This document shows, piece by piece, positions 35,651 to 46,318 of a stretch of 64,000 bases of DNA. Every line of letters begins with the position of its first letter. Position 1 is the first letter of the stretch. Source of the DNA: Tolypocladium sp. Sup5 PDA-1 (Eukaryota; Ascomycota; Sordariomycetes; Hypocreales; Ophiocordycipitaceae); contig JPHH03000009.1 in NCBI GenBank assembly GCA_000750105.3, positions 124,001-188,000 of the forward strand, read 5' to 3'. The notes beneath the pieces are model-generated. The model ran no database searches. It worked only from the letters and a program-made list of their open reading frames with translations, and was not told the DNA's origin. A program made the translations under genes and the position numbers.

Positions 35651-36485
35651 TGTCCGTTTTCAGCGCTTTGGAGATGGTAGACAAACGGTAATTCGGCTTG
35701 ATGGTGCAATTAATTTACATATCGTATTGGAACTCCCTGGATTTCACGTTCAGTTGCGTTGCGCCGGAAGGGTCGGGTGGCCTGAGAAACGGGTGGTAAA
35801 TCGTGACGATGCGACTTGGGAGCATCTGACGTCAGCTTCCGAGTTCTTGGCAGGATCGATTGTGCGAAGCTAAGTTAGGCAGGAGGTAGTTCCAAGCCAG
35901 GGGCTTCCAAGTCCGACGCATCAAAGAGCAGTGGCATCAAGAGCACCGGACGCGTTTCTCTGATTGTAGCTCCGCAGTATAGCAAGTGAACAGTGAGAGC
36001 AACTTCCTCCTCGCCCTCTTCAACCAGATTGAGGATCAATCACATGCTGAAGCCGCATTCACATGCAGGCAGGTGTTTGGCAACGAACCTCGCCGATACG
36101 GAGTACATGAGGACGACTTCGTGTCTCAATTGCACGTGCCAGCAGCGGCGCTAAAGATCAGAATTTCCGGCGACGTGCATCAGTGAATGAGACGCTGTGG
36201 ACATCAAGATGAAAGCTCCATGTTGTCAGTGACATGAATCGCGTATCGCGTCTTTAGGTGGTCTTTATTTTGGAACACTGCTGATTATGTAATGCTCCGG
36301 CCGGTGGAAACGCTGCGGGTGGGTCGGCAGAGTCATCTCGCCCACAAGTTTATCCGGCAGGGCAGCCATTCCCCCACTCACGTGAGTTCGCCTCCAGCCC
36401 ACAACCATTTGCCGAAATCCACGAAAATCTCACCGCGCCTCCGCCGACCTCACCATCCACATCATCGTCAAACAAATCCATCACC
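35651..36485. promoter_or_regulatory. Divergent promoter region of the lipase and ribosomal S30 genes
   Basis: 835 bases separating two outward-facing genes. CT-rich and CCGCC-rich sequence just before 36486 is typical of ribosomal-protein promoters. No supported gene inside. Confidence 0.45.
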
Positions 36486-36857
36486 ATGGGTAAAGTTCAC
36501 GGATCTCTTGCCCGTGCCGGTACGTTGTCGCCATTTTCTCGTGCATCTCGCGCCAAAGGCTCATGTGCTAACTCCCTCTCCAGGCAAGGTCAAGTCTCAG
36601 ACCCCCAAAGTACGACGCACCGATCCTCCCGCCGACCGAGACGATGACTGACCATATTCCTGTACAGGTTGAAGCCCAGGAGAAGGCGAAGGTCCCCAAG
36701 GGCCGCGCTCTCAAGCGTCTCAAGTACACCCGACGATTTGTCAACGTCACCCTGACCGGTGGCAAGCGGAAGGTGAGCAGACATGACGGAGTTCTCGATC
36801 CAGTGTGAAGGCAAATGCTGACGGTGCGCCTAGATGAACCCCAACCCCGGCACCTAA
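36486..36857 (+). CDS. RPS30: 40S ribosomal protein S30 (eS30)
   Basis: Four small exons, 36486-36519, 36584-36609, 36668-36772 and 36834-36857, encode 62 aa, the length expected for eS30. The sequence is the conserved one: MGKVHGSLARAGKVKSQTPK, VEAQEKAKVPKGRALKR and a C-terminal MNPNPGT. The protein is a structural component of the 40S decoding side. There is no N-terminal ubiquitin-like fusion, as usual in fungi. All three introns are GT/AG, and having three in a 189-base CDS fits fungal ribosomal-protein genes. The last exon is just 24 bases. Confidence 0.97.
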
Positions 36858-37588
36858 AGAATGAGCCAGGCTAGGGAGGTGGATTGCGATGATACAGGGC
36901 GGAACCGTTTCCCCATGGTTCCTGAATCGGCGGGACGGAATATGGATTAGGTCGGTTCGATCAGGCTGAGCATCTCCGCACGACGAGAGGTGCGACGAAG
37001 CGCGACGGCTTAACACGGCGTCCGGTGTCGTTCGTCAATACAAGAGATTCATCCGCGAGTTATTGACCGTCATGGTGCTGTGTTGTGACAGTGCATTCTC
37101 TGGAGTCATCCTCTGGCTGAAGCGATTCGTGCGACTTGGCAAGGTGTGCAGAGGCTGGAAGATGGCTACGACATGCATACGCTACGACCTGCTCGGACGA
37201 ACGACAAGCGACCTGGCGACATTGTGCAGGTCGATACGGGCCTCTTTGCCACTTCAGACGATGGGCGAGAGGGATATGCCACCCTGGCTGGTCTACTCAT
37301 CTGCTGCGACGTTCCGTGGAAGACGAAACCTAGCCTCTGTCCAAAAAGTGGCCGTAGAAAGGCGAAGTAGTTAGTTGCCCAGTTTCTCGTAGAAGGGAAG
37401 CTGTTAAAGCCGACTCTAATCTTCCAGGCACAAGCTTACTCTGGGTCACCAGAACGAATCACGTGACCGGACTTCTGTCGCCAAAACACCTGCCCCACGT
37501 ATGAAGCTTCAGCAGAGGTGTTGTTCACCACATTGTTGACATCTCCACGGCAATCCGCCCTTCACATACCCTGAAGCGCATATCAGCC
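36858..37588. other. Region between S30 and Y14 genes, no gene seen
   Basis: 3' flank of the S30 gene and promoter of the Y14 gene. Open frames at 37063-37374 lack motifs. Confidence 0.4.
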
Positions 37589-38105
37589 ATGGCGGACGTA
37601 GACATGGAAGTCGACCAGCCGGCGTCGCCCCCGGCGCGCAACGAATCCGAGATGCAGACCCATACGAAAGCCACGGCCGTCCGCTCGATCGAGGGGTGGA
37701 TCATTGTGGTCACGAATGTGCACGAGGAGGCCGACGAGGAGGCGCTGCAGGACAAGTTTGGCGAGTATGGAGAGATCAAGAACTTGCATCTGAACCTGGA
37801 CCGCCGAAGCGGCTACGTCAAAGTGCGACACGCCGCATCCATCTGACGCGCGCCGAGCGAGACGCTGATGCTGACTGTTCACCGTCCGGTAGGGCTACGC
37901 TCTGATCGAATACACGACCCTCGAAGAAGCGAGAGCGGCCATAGACGCCGCTCATGATACGAAACTGCTGGAGCAGACGGTGCAGGTGGACTTTGCCTTT
38001 GTGCGACCGCCTCCCGGCAAGGGTGGCCGGGGAGGCAGAGCTGCCGGCGGCAGAAGAGGGCGCAGCCGGAGCAGGAGCCCAGGAGTCAAGGATGGCGAGG
38101 AATGA
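37589..38105 (+). CDS. RNA-binding protein Y14 (RBM8A), exon-junction complex subunit
   Basis: Predicted 148 aa from two exons, 37589-37822 and 37893-38105, across a 70-nt GT/AG intron. A single RRM spans most of the protein: RNP2-like GWIIVVTNVHEEADEEALQD, then FGEYGEIKNLHLNLDRRSGYVKGYALIEY (here cited in parts: FGEYGEIKNLHLNLDRR and GYALIEYTTLEEA), then the QVDFAFVRPP end. The C-terminus is Arg/Ser/Gly-rich (GRSRSRSP), as in Y14 of animals and fungi. Y14 pairs with Mago on spliced mRNAs and acts in mRNA localisation and decay. Its presence fits an intron-rich genome. Confidence 0.95.
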
Positions 38106-38508
38106 GATGGAGCAAGAGGAAGCGGGAATGCAGATCTGGCGGCCGATGTGCTGGCCGGCTGGTCGATGTCACGTCGGCGTGTGTAATCTAACCCTACCAG
38201 GTACGTTCCGCGCACGGGGTTTGATGAAGGTTGGTGGGCTAACAGGCCGCAGAATGAAACAACGGTTCTCCTCATCGAGAGAGCCAACTGGGAGCCTCTC
38301 GGACAGATGAGGGAGATATGCGGGCATGATGGCTTATGGACGTTTTGCATAGTCGGGACGAGCGCGGCTGAAGGCTGCATCCGTAGGCATGCAATAGAAC
38401 TGTCCTTCCACCCGCTGTCAGATGCTTCAAATGCCTCTCCATGCAGGACGCCGACGCCAGCAACATCTCGACTCGTCTCTCGTCTACCTCTTGATAACGT
38501 CCCGCTGA
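38106..38508. other. Region between convergent Y14 and HET genes
   Basis: 3' flanks of two convergent genes; no additional feature seen. Confidence 0.4.
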
Positions 38509-40908
38509 CTAGCACAAGGCTATCTCGATGGGCTGTGCGACCATGCACTCTCCGTTCATGACTCCGTGCACATAGCACTCGCCGATCAACCGAAAGTGCC
38601 CCTCGCGCTCCGTCGGCCGCACGACGAACGGCGCATTACATCCATGGATGATGACTACGAAATCTCCCACCTTGGTCAAGAGGGGCAGCAATCCCATCAG
38701 GCTGTGTTCGGTGAAACACAGGGAATGCCGGTTACCCATCACGCCGAAGCTCATCAGATAGCCTGCGCAATCTTGTGGCACCGACCCAGTCGTGGCGGCC
38801 GCGGTGACGCCCATTTGTGTGAGCATCTCGAGGAACACAAGTGGATATGCCTTGACCGCGAGGTACCAGATTAATCCAATCAACAATGGCACCAGGGCGA
38901 TAATCCACAGCCAGCGGAACATCGGGAGAAGGACCATGAAGGTGACGCCGGGAATGATGGGGATCTTCCTCATTGCGAGCGCGACGGTTACGATTGCGAC
39001 TTGCGCGAGGATGGGAATGTAACGGATAACGAGGGTGGCAGACGGCAGCGCGATGAGGCACCCGATGCCCAAGAGAATCGCCGCGCGCGACAGCAACGCC
39101 GTCTCATGGCCCTTGAGGTTCTGGTACTGCACCGCGTACTCGTCCGGGGCCGGGAGCCCGTGAAACGTGCGGTTCGCAACCAGCGTGCGCCACAGCGCCT
39201 CTTCGACGGGCTCGCCCGTGGGATACACCTGGCCCAGCTTCTGCGCTGCTATGCCCGCGTATATGTGCGTCCCGAGGAGGAGCCTGCCGGGTAGGACTAC
39301 CAGCACCCTGTCCACGGCGACGGCCTTGACGGTCAGCGTGCCCTGCGCCTCGTCCAGGTGGAACTCATGAGGGGTGTCCAGGGCGGCGCTGTACAGCTTC
39401 TTGGGCGGTTCCTTGTCTGCGGCCTCGGAGGTTTCTTCCGGCTTGGGCTCGGTGTTTGCCGGCTCGCCTCCCGACTTTGTAGGCGTGGCATCCTTGCGAG
39501 CTTTGATTTGCCCCTCCATGTCTGAGATTCGGTTGAATCCGACGGTGTGCTCCTGCGCGTACCTGACCTTGGTCCAGTGCGGCACCCAAGATGGCGGATC
39601 GCCAGCCGCTGGCGTCTCCGACCTGATGCCCGCGGTGGCCAAGACATCGGACAGGCGCCCCTTTCTGATAAATGACGCGGCAAACCTCGTGGTGACGACG
39701 GCGAGGGTCTGCTGGTCCGAGTATACCGGCTTGAGATGGCCCGTGTCCTCCGCCAGCCCGAGCAGCGCGTACAACCGGTCGACGGGCTGCGTCGCCAGGA
39801 AGTTGTTCGTACGGTGCAGCAGCTCCAGCATGTCGGGCTGCCCAAAGGGGAACGTGTCGCCCGACGCCCGGTCCATCAGCAGCCTGGCGCGCGCCATGTC
39901 CTCGTACTGCTTGATGGCGTTGAAGTCCTTGCGGATCGTCAGGCCGTCAAAGTCGGCCAGCTTGCCGTCGCCGAGGTTGAGCAGCATGTACGCCGGCGTC
40001 ATGTACCCCCACGCCCGCATCCGCAGGTCCGTGATGGTGTGCAGCGCCCGAGCGCCCTCGTGCGCCTCGCGGAACGCGTCTCGCGCCTTGGTGCCGACGA
40101 GGTCGGGCTTGTACCCTGCGAAGATGAGCTGCCGGTTGTCGACGTAGGCCTTGGCCGCGAGCCACAGCGTGCGCCAGTCGACCTCGTGCTCGCCGCAAGC
40201 GACGACGATGTCCGTGGCGTAGACGAACTCCTGGATGACCCAGACGCGGCGGAACCAGGGGCGGCGCAGGAACGCGCGCAGGGCTGGCCAGCGCTTGTCG
40301 GCGGGTGGCGGGAGGACGAGGCCGCGCTGCTGCGCGAGGAGGGTGCCGACCTCGCCGGCCGTGTGCTGCTTGTCGTCGAGGTACTCGGAGTAGTCGGCGA
40401 TGGTGCCCATCAGGTCGAGCGCGGCGGGGACATCGTCGGCAGCGGACGCCGGACCGAGGTAGATCTGCACGCGGGCCGCGATGCGGTAGATGTCGGGCAT
40501 GAGCTGGATCTGCTCACCCTTTTCCTTGTTCTCGCGGCTGGAGACCTGGTTGATGCATATCGCGTCGGCCCACAGCACGCGCTGCTTGTCTGGGAGTGCC
40601 AGCCGGCGGAGAACTGTGTGCAGCGAGGCTGTGAGTCTGATGAGGGACTGGCCGGCGCCGCCGTCGTTGATCAGGAGTCGATGCGGCGTCCGCGGATCGC
40701 TGCCCCAGTGGTAGGAGATGGCTTCGTAGCTCTGCGGCCGCTCCAGGTAAGGTGGTTGGCCATCTTTGCCGGGGTGGTAGGTCGGGTTCGTGAGGAGATG
40801 GTGGATGATGGATCCTGAGAGTGGTTGCTCCGGGCTAGGGACGGGGTCGAGGCGGAGGAGGCGGATCTCGCCTTGTTGAAGGGGTTGATATTGGTAGTCT
40901 CTCATCAT
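38509..40908 (-). CDS. Heterokaryon-incompatibility (HET) domain protein with C-terminal membrane segments
   Basis: Intronless, about 799 aa from the ATG at 40908 (MMRDYQYQPLQQGEIRLL). The HET domain covers about residues 60-215 and shows the family markers YEAISYHWGSD, RVLWADAICINQ and RRPWFRRVWVIQEF. HET domains have a TIR-like fold and trigger cell death when incompatible fungi fuse. The middle part has family-typical helices, then an acidic/Lys linker. Around residues 630-730 there is a run of four or so strongly hydrophobic segments (AAILLGIGCLIALPSATLVI, IPGVTFMVLLPMF, LWIIALVPLLIGLIWYLAV), so the protein is probably membrane-anchored. The end has the usual HET tail (GDFVVIIHGCNAPFVVRP, LIGECYVHGVMNGE). 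Confidence 0.92.
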   Translation of the reverse strand: MMRDYQYQPLQQGEIRLLRLDPVPSPEQPLSGSIIHHLLTNPTYHPGKDGQPPYLERPQSYEAISYHWGSDPRTPHRLLINDGGAGQSLIRLTASLHTVLRRLALPDKQRVLWADAICINQVSSRENKEKGEQIQLMPDIYRIAARVQIYLGPASAADDVPAALDLMGTIADYSEYLDDKQHTAGEVGTLLAQQRGLVLPPPADKRWPALRAFLRRPWFRRVWVIQEFVYATDIVVACGEHEVDWRTLWLAAKAYVDNRQLIFAGYKPDLVGTKARDAFREAHEGARALHTITDLRMRAWGYMTPAYMLLNLGDGKLADFDGLTIRKDFNAIKQYEDMARARLLMDRASGDTFPFGQPDMLELLHRTNNFLATQPVDRLYALLGLAEDTGHLKPVYSDQQTLAVVTTRFAASFIRKGRLSDVLATAGIRSETPAAGDPPSWVPHWTKVRYAQEHTVGFNRISDMEGQIKARKDATPTKSGGEPANTEPKPEETSEAADKEPPKKLYSAALDTPHEFHLDEAQGTLTVKAVAVDRVLVVLPGRLLLGTHIYAGIAAQKLGQVYPTGEPVEEALWRTLVANRTFHGLPAPDEYAVQYQNLKGHETALLSRAAILLGIGCLIALPSATLVIRYIPILAQVAIVTVALAMRKIPIIPGVTFMVLLPMFRWLWIIALVPLLIGLIWYLAVKAYPLVFLEMLTQMGVTAAATTGSVPQDCAGYLMSFGVMGNRHSLCFTEHSLMGLLPLLTKVGDFVVIIHGCNAPFVVRPTEREGHFRLIGECYVHGVMNGECMVAQPIEIALC

Positions 40909-42178
40909 CACCGGTTCTCGAAACAATCATGATCAAGAACGTAAATCGGAGAGTTTGCGCCGTGAGAGAGCGACATGCCTATATGGAAGATGCGGCTCTG
41001 CCGAGTTGCTGCCTTACACGGGTTCCCTGTTGGATGGGTTGAGGCGGTGCGGGCGAGTTCCGCATGTAGGGTAGCGGAGTCGAGGCTGACTTGAGCCTGC
41101 TTCTTTTCTACAGATGCAGACACAGCCTCATTGCTGGATATGCAGGTTAAACATCTCAAGGCTTCCTGAGAGCTACCTTACTGCTATCCTACCTGGCGCC
41201 AAAATACGCCCTGAGCGGGTGGTAACTAGTGTGCATCAAGCAAGTGTTTCTGCAGTTGAAGTGCACGAACCACCAATGTGACCAGCACTCAACAGGCCCT
41301 GATCCACGAGACCTGCTAAAATATGTAGCAGCACGCATAAAACGCGGATACAGGTGCTAGCAGGGGCCGCCAGTTTGCCTACATTTAGGTTTTTGGCGGT
41401 CTATTCCAGCCTTGAGCGGGTAAAACAGTGAGCTCGTCGCGACCTCATTTAAAGCCGGGCCGCTTCTTGTTGTGTTGACGCGCTGAACGTGCCCGTTTCC
41501 CAGCACCTCCCAGTACCTCCCAGCATCTCCTAGCTTCTCGTAGTACCTACTTCTTAAATCTAATTCTACTGGCTATAAGGCCAATTGAATACTTGTCGAT
41601 ATACTCCGTAAATATATAAATTTTCGCGGTATTTCTACTGAAATCCAAGTATAACCAAATGTTAAATTCGCGATAATAGGTATCGTCGCAAAAGCGGGCA
41701 GGGTGTCTAGAGGTACTTTGTACACTAGGTAGGTATCGTGGCAGCATCAGGCCGAATAGACTTACACCTTGTCCTGCACTTTACAACTTCTCAAATATCT
41801 GCTCTCACTGAGCCAGATTGGCGGAACAATGGCCTTGCCTGCCTGACATGTGAGGCTGACTGGTGACGGTGACATCAGTGCCTGCTGAGCCCTGGAGGCA
41901 ACAGCAGCGATCCCAGATCGGCAGCCCCACCAGAGCTGCCATCGTCTCCCCACTCCCATCGTCTCCCTTCTGCTGGTGCGCTGCGCTTCAACCAACCAAC
42001 TCCCCGCGAAGCAGCCAACCACCAACAGACGACGTTACAGCTGCACCGCTGAGCTGCCATCGCCAAGGAGCGCCGACAGCTCCCCATTGCCTGGCCGCGA
42101 TCAATGCGCCCGCGGATCCGTTGCACTGCCTGCCCCTGATGGCGCCTCTGGGGTCGCTGAACCACCGCCGCAACCACC
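40909..42178. other. Divergent intergenic region with AT-rich relic
   Basis: Lies between the HET and RTC1 start codons. Bases 41540-41720 are sharply AT-rich and preceded by near-repeats of CCCAGYACCTCCCAG type at 41497-41530, which looks like a decayed insertion. No coding frame or terminal inverted repeat could be established. The last 300 bases are CA/CG-rich 5' leader of RTC1. Confidence 0.4.
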
Positions 42179-45100
42179 ATGTATAACCGCGAGTCCAAGA
42201 TCATGCGCAAGCTGCTGGGCAAGACGGCGGCGGACTCGTCGGGCGGCGACCTCCCGTCCATGGCGAGCTCGCCGTCGCCCATGCCCGCCGCCTACCGGCC
42301 CTCCAAGTCGCAGAACGCCGTGTATCCCGCCGGCGTGCCCATCTCGTGCTTCGACGTCGCCCCCGACCGGCGCGCCGCCGTGCTGGCCGGGCCGCACATC
42401 CTCAAGACGGTCGCCCTGGACACGCCCGGCAGCTCCAGCTTCAGCTTCAGCGAGGGCATCGACGTCCGCGCCGCCATCACCACGCGCCAGGCCGCCAACC
42501 CCCGCGCCAGCGTCGTCGCCGACCAGCTCAACATCCGCGACGTCAAGTGGCACGGCAACTCGACCATCTTCACCGCCTGCGCGAGCGGCAAGATCTTTGC
42601 CTACGACCTGACGCGCCTCGGCGCAGGCGGCTCGGAGCCGCTCGAGTGCATACAGATGCAGGAGGACTCGCGCCAGGTCAACACCTTGGACGTCAACCCC
42701 CATCTGAAGAGCTGGGTGCTGTCGGGCAGCCAGGACGGCACCGCGCGCGTCTTCGACGCCTCGACCCCCTTCCAGAACCGCGCCGGCGTCTTGACGTTCC
42801 GCCAGCGCTTCGCGCCCCTGCGATGCATCGACTCGGTGCGCCAGGTCAAGTGGTCGCCCAAGGTGGGACACGAGATGGCCTGCTGCACGGAGGGAGGCGT
42901 CGTCCTCAAATGGGACGTGCGACAGCCCGCGAGGCCACTGCTGCGAATCAATGCGCACGAAAAGGCCTGCTCAGCAATCGCATGGCACCCAGACGGGATC
43001 CACCTGATGAGCGCTGGTTGGGACACGAAGCTTCACACGTGGGACCTGGGAGGCACGGCGGACAAGAGGCAGAAGCCCAAATGGACCATCTCGACCCCGG
43101 CACCCGTGTCTGCCATTGCCTGGCGGCCGGCTCTCTGGTCGGCCACGGCGCAGACGAGGCGCGTCGCGCAGGTCGCGGTGACGTACGACGAGACGAGCAA
43201 CAGGCGCTACGGCACCTCGGCGGTGCACATCTGGGACCTGGCGCGGCCGACGATGCCCTACAAGGAGATTGAGCGCTTCGAGAGCTCGCCGACGGCGCTC
43301 TCGTGGCAGGACCAGGACATGCTCTGGACGGTGGGCCAGGACGGGCTCTTTAACCAGTGCGACGTGGCGTTTGCCCCCAAGGTCATCGACCGCCAGTCCT
43401 CGTCGGCCATGGCCTTTTCACCGAGGGGTGACGCCCTCGTGTTTCTCGACGAGCGTGCGCAATCACAGCGACCGCGGCCCTCGGTCACGCACGAACCGGA
43501 GCTCATCCACCGCCAGACCTACAGCTCGAGCCCCAATGCGCCCATGTTGAGCGTCAGCCGAAGCGACTCGGAAGAAGAAGTCATGGGAACATTTCTCGGG
43601 CCCCGTCGGAGGACAGGTCACAGGCGGAGGCTGAGTGCCCGGTCCGGCGCGCCGATGAGCACGACACCGCCGTCTGGACCGGCATTCCCCGACGACCCCA
43701 AGCAGGCTCTGAACCTGGAGCAGTCGGTCAGCGTGACGGGCGTGTTCAAAACCCAGCAGGCAATGGCCTCGGGCCACATTCCCGCGGCAAAGTGGGTGCA
43801 CGTTTACCAATACATGTCGAGCGCATATCTCGAAACCCTGGAGAAGGAACTGCCGCATGTGGAAGGCGGAAAGCCCCTGGTCGAGCGAGTCGGCGACATC
43901 ATGGAGCAATTTGCCAAAGCGGCCGAGAATGCCAGTCTCTACAGACTCGCGCAGACCTGGAGGATCCTGGCATACGCCATGGCTCTTCTCCTGGACCGCC
44001 GGGCGCAGTACCACCTTGAGCTTCGCGTGGGACAGTTCCAGAAGGTGCACGCCGACGACGGCAAAGGCAGCGCTCGGTTGAAACCTTCGGACGTCTATGG
44101 AAACGGTCATGGGAACGGCCGCGGGAACGGCCACGGGAACGGAGAAGACACGCCGCGGCGGTCGTCGACGCAGAGGGGAAGCGTCGACAGTCGGTTCCTC
44201 TCGCGATCGCTGCTCGCCGAGGAGATTGAGAGCACGTCCAACGTGCCCACCCCCGTTGCAAGGCCGGTAGACATCGAGGGTGATAACGAAGATCGCACGT
44301 ACCAGTATGGGAGGAAACTCACACCGATTGTCGAGCCGGAGAGTCTTAACCTGGGACCAGCCGCCCATGGATCCTTTCGAGAAAACATCAGCCCCCGCCA
44401 GCGCCACGACTCTGGCCCAATATCCGTCATAAGCCAAGACAGCGAGCGGTCGCAAATCTCCAGCACCGAAGGCTACGACTTTTACGACGCCGAGGTGCTG
44501 GCCAAGGCGATTGACGTGCCCATGCCCAAGAACGACGCGAACTGGGGACACAAGGGGCAGACGTACCGGGGACGGACTGTGAGGCACGACTCGGACGAGA
44601 GCTTTGGGCACATGTTTTCCGTCTCGGACGGGACGAAGCGGTCCACGGTCAAGAGCTCGTCGAGCGGCGACGCGTTTGCCAAGCCTACCATAGTAAGGCA
44701 ACAATCAGACGTGGAAAAGGATAGTGCCGCGTCCAGCGTCGAATACGACGGCCGCATTCGCGGCGAGGGGCTCGCGGAATCACCCACGGCGGCTAGGACA
44801 TATACCGGCAAGAATGGCGCAAAGGGTCCGACCGACTCTCCCGAAGAGGTCTTTATGATTTCACAGACGACCGTGAAGTCGGACGAATCACTCCCGTCCC
44901 AGCCGTCGTTTTCAGACTCGGACGGGCGAGGGCAGTCGGGCGATGCGCAGCCGCGCTCCGTGCCGCCCAACATCGAGACCAACAGAGTCCCCAGCCCGCC
45001 AAAGCCGATGCTCTCGCCGAAGCACGATCCGCGGCGTCACATCATCGAAAACGACTACCTACCGTGGGACGACGACCCCCCGTACCCGCACCCCCTGAGC

Positions 45101-45849
45101 TCCGACGAGGCAGCCGCACATCCCGCGCCGACATCCCCGCTGGACCCGTACACCCTGCTCGCGCGCGCCCTGACCTTTGAGACGCGCACGTCGGCGCTCA
45201 ACGCCTCCGCCATGGTCCTCCTCCTCAAGCCCCTCGTCCCCGCGTCCGTCATCGACGGCCACCAGGCCAGCGCCATCCTCCGGCAGCAGCACGCGCGCCT
45301 CACGCGCATGGGCCTCTTCGTCGAGGCCGCCCTCCTGCGCAACCTCTGCGTGCAGGGCTGGCCCGCGGGGCTCCCCGGCTGGGGCACAAACTACACGGCC
45401 ATCTTCGCGCCCGCCCAGCAGGGCGTCAAGGTCGGCCTCTTCTGCGTCGGGTGCCGCAAGCCGCGCGAGGTCGATCCCACCGCGGGCGACGACGCCGTGT
45501 GGACCTGCGAACGCTGTCGGACCGTCATGGCCCCCTGCGCCGTGTGCGGCCACCGCGAGCCCGAGCGGCCCGCCCAGGTACCCGCCGAGATCGCCGACTC
45601 GTCCCCGTCCTCCTCCGGCGCATGGCTCTCCGAGTGGTGGTACTGCCCCGGCTGCGCCCACGGCGGCCACGCCTCCTGCCTCGCGACCTGGCACGCGCCC
45701 ACCCCGGCCGCCGACCCGTCCTCCAAGTACAGCGACGGCTGCTGCCCCTCCGACGGCTGCGGCCACGCCTGCCTCCCCGGCAAATACCGCGGCGAGACGA
45801 CCACGGCCCGCGCCGACGAACTCGGCCGCGCGGCCGTCGACTCCGTGCG

Positions 45850-45883
<34 letters not shown>

Positions 45884-46102
45884 CTGCACCACCAGCGCCG
45901 CGCGAGCGGGCCCCAGAGCAGGCGCTCCAGCCCGCCCGGCGTGCGCAGCGACGCAAACGACGTGCCGCAGAGCAGGGCCGTCGGCATGGCGCGCGAGGCG
46001 CTCAACACGGCCGGCGGCATCCTGAGCTCCAGCCCCGGCCGAGCGTCGGGCGAGCGGGAGCGCAGGAAGAGCGTCAAGTTTGCGCGGACGGACCGCGGGT
46101 GA
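42179..46102 (+). CDS. RTC1: Rtc1/WDR24, SEACAT (GATOR2) complex WD-repeat subunit
   Basis: Intronless 1,307-aa protein. The N-terminal 400 residues form WD40 repeats (GGVPISCF-like start, DVKWHGNSTIFTACASGKIF, DVNPHLKSWVLSGSQDGTAR, KACSAIAWHPDGIHLMSAGW). A long disordered middle follows, containing a Gly-Asn/His/Arg repeat at about 44098-44145. The C-terminal zinc region has CxxC/H pairs as in WDR24 and yeast Rtc1: LFCVGCRKP, CERCRTVMAPCAVCGHREP, WYCPGCAHGGHASCLATWH and a CGHAC end. A poly-Gln tract lies at 45854-45883. Yeast Rtc1 is of similar size (about 1,340 aa). The complex sits on the vacuole and relays amino-acid supply to TORC1. It is convergent with the UVRAG/Vps38-like gene, 216 bases apart. 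Confidence 0.93.
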
Positions 46103-46318
46103 TGGTGCCGTGGGGTACACTGTTTTACAGCATGGAGTTGGGAGACGTTTTGTTTGGGATCATGTACACTACGGAGTCTGGTGGAATTCCTCGCGTCTTT
46201 GCTTTGCTTTCATGTACCGCTACAGCCATGAATACACTGGCACCGCTCGTGCCGGGTATCTTGAAACCAACCGCTTCTTCGCTGTCCTCCTCACAATCAT
46301 GCTCAGCCCGTACAACGC

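Noticed and set aside
39736..40818. 360-codon plus-strand frame opposite the HET gene
   Set aside because: Antisense shadow; the HET motifs are on the minus strand.
42101..42958. 285-codon minus-strand frame opposite RTC1, and a similar 353-codon frame at 45059-46120
   Set aside because: Both are antisense shadows over strongly GC3-biased WD40 and zinc-region coding sequence.
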